DNA of 8,743 bases, taken from Opitutia bacterium. GTDB lineage: Bacteria > Verrucomicrobiota > Verrucomicrobiia > Opitutales > Seribacteraceae. The stretch is taken from the NCBI GenBank assembly GCA_018695085.1, contig JABHOU010000365.1, positions 1 through 8,743 on the forward strand. Direction: 5' to 3'. Shown piece by piece: positions 7,535 to 8,743 of the stretch. The notes beneath the pieces are model-generated. The model was given only the letters and a program-made list of their open reading frames with translations, was not told the origin of the DNA and searched no databases. The position numbers were made by a program, and so were the translations under genes. The first letter of the stretch is position 1; every line of letters begins with the position of its first letter.

Positions 7535-7933
7535 ATGAAAGTATATCGCTCAACACGTCCCTCTTTCCTAACATGGGCCTTAGTTGTCGTTGCCCTATCT
7601 ATGACTGCCTGCTCGAAATCGGGGATTAACCCCTTTGCCTCGGGAGAAGGTAAAGTCAACGAGAACATCAAGAACCTAATGGGTTTGCAACCTGGCATGA
7701 CCAAAGGGCAAGTGTTCCATCTCGCTGGTGTAGCCAATTACATTGAAGGCGAAACTTGGGGTAGTGTTTGGTTTTATAAGTACCGCCCCGGAAGTAACGA
7801 AGGAACCCTTGCCGACCGAAACGTAGAAAAAAACTACATGCCGGTTGTTTTTGACTCCAGTGATCGCTTGATTGGATATGGCTATGAATTTTATAAGAAT
7901 ACCATGGAGCAACTCGGTTCGGGACCATACTGA
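7535..7933 (+). CDS. Small BamE/SmpA-like lipoprotein
   Basis: The product has 132 residues. It begins with a lipoprotein signal peptide: hydrophobic TWALVVVALSMTAC with lipobox-like MTAC, so Cys26 should be lipidated and the protein anchored to a membrane, likely the outer one. The mature part has features of the BamE/SmpA/OmlA fold: GLQPGMTKGQVFHLAG (residues 50-65, the typical helix-turn start of the domain), WFYKYRPG (79-86) and PVVFDSSDRLIGYGYEF (103-119), where BamE-like domains have a Tyr-rich strand and a v-F-d-x-x-g-x-l strand. BamE proteins assist outer-membrane protein assembly, but many paralogues of this fold have unknown roles, so a true BamE function is not established. It sits alone between the divergent peptidase gene and rplM. 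No Shine-Dalgarno precedes the ATG, and no hairpin terminator follows the stop codon. Confidence 0.75.
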   Translation: MKVYRSTRPSFLTWALVVVALSMTACSKSGINPFASGEGKVNENIKNLMGLQPGMTKGQVFHLAGVANYIEGETWGSVWFYKYRPGSNEGTLADRNVEKNYMPVVFDSSDRLIGYGYEFYKNTMEQLGSGPY

Positions 7934-7972
7934 TCACAGAATTTGAGATCGAAGTATTTAGGTAAAACGGAA

Positions 7973-8000
7973 TTGACGAGACGCGACGAGAGCCTAGTAT
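7973..8000 (+). promoter_or_regulatory. Probable sigma70-type promoter of the rplM-rpsI operon
   Basis: TTGACG (7973-7978, five of six matches to the -35 consensus) is followed after 16 bases by TAGTAT (7995-8000, four of six). Transcription would begin near 8007, giving a leader of about 20 bases that is pyrimidine-rich (TTTTTCTCTATTCTTTCTCC) and carries no Shine-Dalgarno. The position just before a ribosomal-protein operon supports the call. Confidence 0.45.
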
Positions 8001-8026
8001 AGGTCGTTTTTCTCTATTCTTTCTCC

Positions 8027-8458
8027 ATGAAAACAACCTTGGCTAAGGTCGGTGCAGAAACCGACCGCAACTGGCGAATCGTAGACGCCTCTGACCAAAT
8101 ACTTGGACGACTTGCCGTGCAGGTGGCAAATGCATTGCGAGGTCGCGACAAACCGATCTTCACTCCACACATTGATGCAGGAGACTATGTCATCGTGATA
8201 AATGCTGAAAAAGTAAAGCTGTCGGGAAATAAGGAAGAGCAGAAGCAATATATGTTCTACAGCGGCTACATGGGTGGAGAGAAATATCGTAATGTTGCGG
8301 ACTTCAGGGCGAAACGACCCGAGTTTCTTATTATGAACGCCGTCAAGGGCATGTTGCCCAAAAACAAGCTCTCCAGCCAATTGCTCAAAAAACTTCGAAT
8401 CTATGTTGGATCTGAGCATCCTCACGAAGCCCAGTCACCGCAACCCCTCAAAATTTAG
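8027..8458 (+). CDS. rplM: 50S ribosomal protein L13
   Basis: The 143-residue product matches L13 along its whole length and at the usual bacterial size. Visible family motifs are WRIVDASDQILGRLAVQVA, LRGRDKPIFTPHIDAGDYVI, VINAEKVKLSGNK, YSGYMGG, AVKGMLPKNKL and YVGSEHPHEAQSP. L13 is an early-assembling protein of the large ribosomal subunit that binds 23S rRNA. It is followed after 24 bases by rpsI on the same strand, the conserved bacterial rplM-rpsI operon order. In E. coli this operon is subject to feedback by L13; no equivalent leader structure is evident here, since the leader is very short. The ATG at 8027 has no Shine-Dalgarno, only a pyrimidine-rich stretch. Confidence 0.99.
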   Translation: MKTTLAKVGAETDRNWRIVDASDQILGRLAVQVANALRGRDKPIFTPHIDAGDYVIVINAEKVKLSGNKEEQKQYMFYSGYMGGEKYRNVADFRAKRPEFLIMNAVKGMLPKNKLSSQLLKKLRIYVGSEHPHEAQSPQPLKI

Positions 8459-8482
8459 TCAAGGCAACCCTTTTTAATTTAA

Positions 8483-8743
8483 ATGAGCGCAAAGAAACAA
8501 GAAGAGACTCACATTGCAACGGGTCGCCGTAAGACAAGCACTGCCAGGGTACGCCTTAATGCGGGGGGAGGAAACTTCATTGTAAACGGACGAGAAGTGA
8601 ACGATTACTTCCCTACTTCACAATTACGCAAAATCGTAGCCGGACCTCTCGCGGAAGTTGAGATGTCTGAAAGCATAGACCTAATCGTGAATGTTTGTGG
8701 GGGCGGATGCACCGGACAAGCAGGCGCTGTTAGACTCGGCATC
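8483..8743 (+). CDS. rpsI: 30S ribosomal protein S9 (3' end cut by window)
   Basis: The first 87 residues of S9 are present. Family motifs seen are ATGRRKTSTARVRL (residues about 12-25), NFIVNGREVNDYF, PLAEVEM and VCGGGCTGQAGAVRLGI at the window edge. The missing C-terminal third should hold the rest of the GxxRAL region and the basic tail that reaches the P-site tRNA in the small subunit. It is transcribed with rplM, 24 bases downstream of it. The ATG at 8483 follows an A/T-rich stretch (TTTTTAATTTAA) with no Shine-Dalgarno. The residues flanking the conserved GGG are both Cys (C-GGG-C), which I do not recall as the common form. Confidence 0.98.
   Translation, partial: MSAKKQEETHIATGRRKTSTARVRLNAGGGNFIVNGREVNDYFPTSQLRKIVAGPLAEVEMSESIDLIVNVCGGGCTGQAGAVRLGI

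Noticed and set aside
1..8743. Search for CRISPR arrays, tRNA genes, insertion sequences, attachment sites or a defence island
   Set aside because: By reading I found no regular direct repeats, no transposase or integrase motifs, no cloverleaf-like sequence and no clustered defence-type genes.

Overview
The window looks like chromosomal DNA from a Verrucomicrobiota-type (PVC) bacterium, probably near the Opitutae. This is inferred from the protein families, not from a marker-gene search: a formylglycine sulfatase, a PhoD-type phosphatase with an N-terminal lectin-like module, a secreted C39-like cysteine peptidase that begins with an SHD1-like small domain, and a BamE-like lipoprotein, all next to the rplM-rpsI ribosomal pair. 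The cell is clearly Gram-negative: there is an O-antigen ligase/polymerase-type membrane protein, a lipoprotein and several signal peptides. Most gene starts lack a recognisable Shine-Dalgarno sequence.

Layout. Positions 1 to about 1859 (minus strand) hold most of a polytopic Wzy_C/O-antigen-ligase family protein, cut off at its C-terminal end by the window edge. It apparently starts at a non-ATG codon. A short divergent gap separates it from a plus-strand pair: a secreted PhoD-like metallophosphatase (1928-4465) and a secreted type I sulfatase (4544-5842), probably one transcription unit. Converging on the sulfatase, with only 29 bp between the stop codons, is a minus-strand gene for a secreted SHD1 + C39-like cysteine peptidase (5872-7410). 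Divergent from that is a small BamE/SmpA-like lipoprotein gene (7535-7933). The right end is the conserved rplM (L13, 8027-8458) and rpsI (S9, from 8483, cut by the window edge) operon, with a plausible sigma70-type promoter in front.

How the genes fit together. The phosphatase and sulfatase are both exported hydrolases that could remove phosphate and sulfate groups from extracellular organic matter or glycans. Their adjacency suggests nutrient scavenging, but no transporter, glycoside hydrolase or sulfatase-maturation enzyme is present in the window. The ligase-family protein acts on surface glycan and the BamE-like protein may act in the outer membrane, so the theme is cell-envelope and extracellular hydrolysis genes beside a ribosomal-protein operon.

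I see no mobile element, CRISPR array, tRNA, rRNA, phage gene or defence island. I found no convincing evidence of a new multi-gene system. The items most worth a second look are the SHD1-C39 peptidase, the lectin-like/PhoD fusion beside the sulfatase, and the shortage of Shine-Dalgarno motifs.
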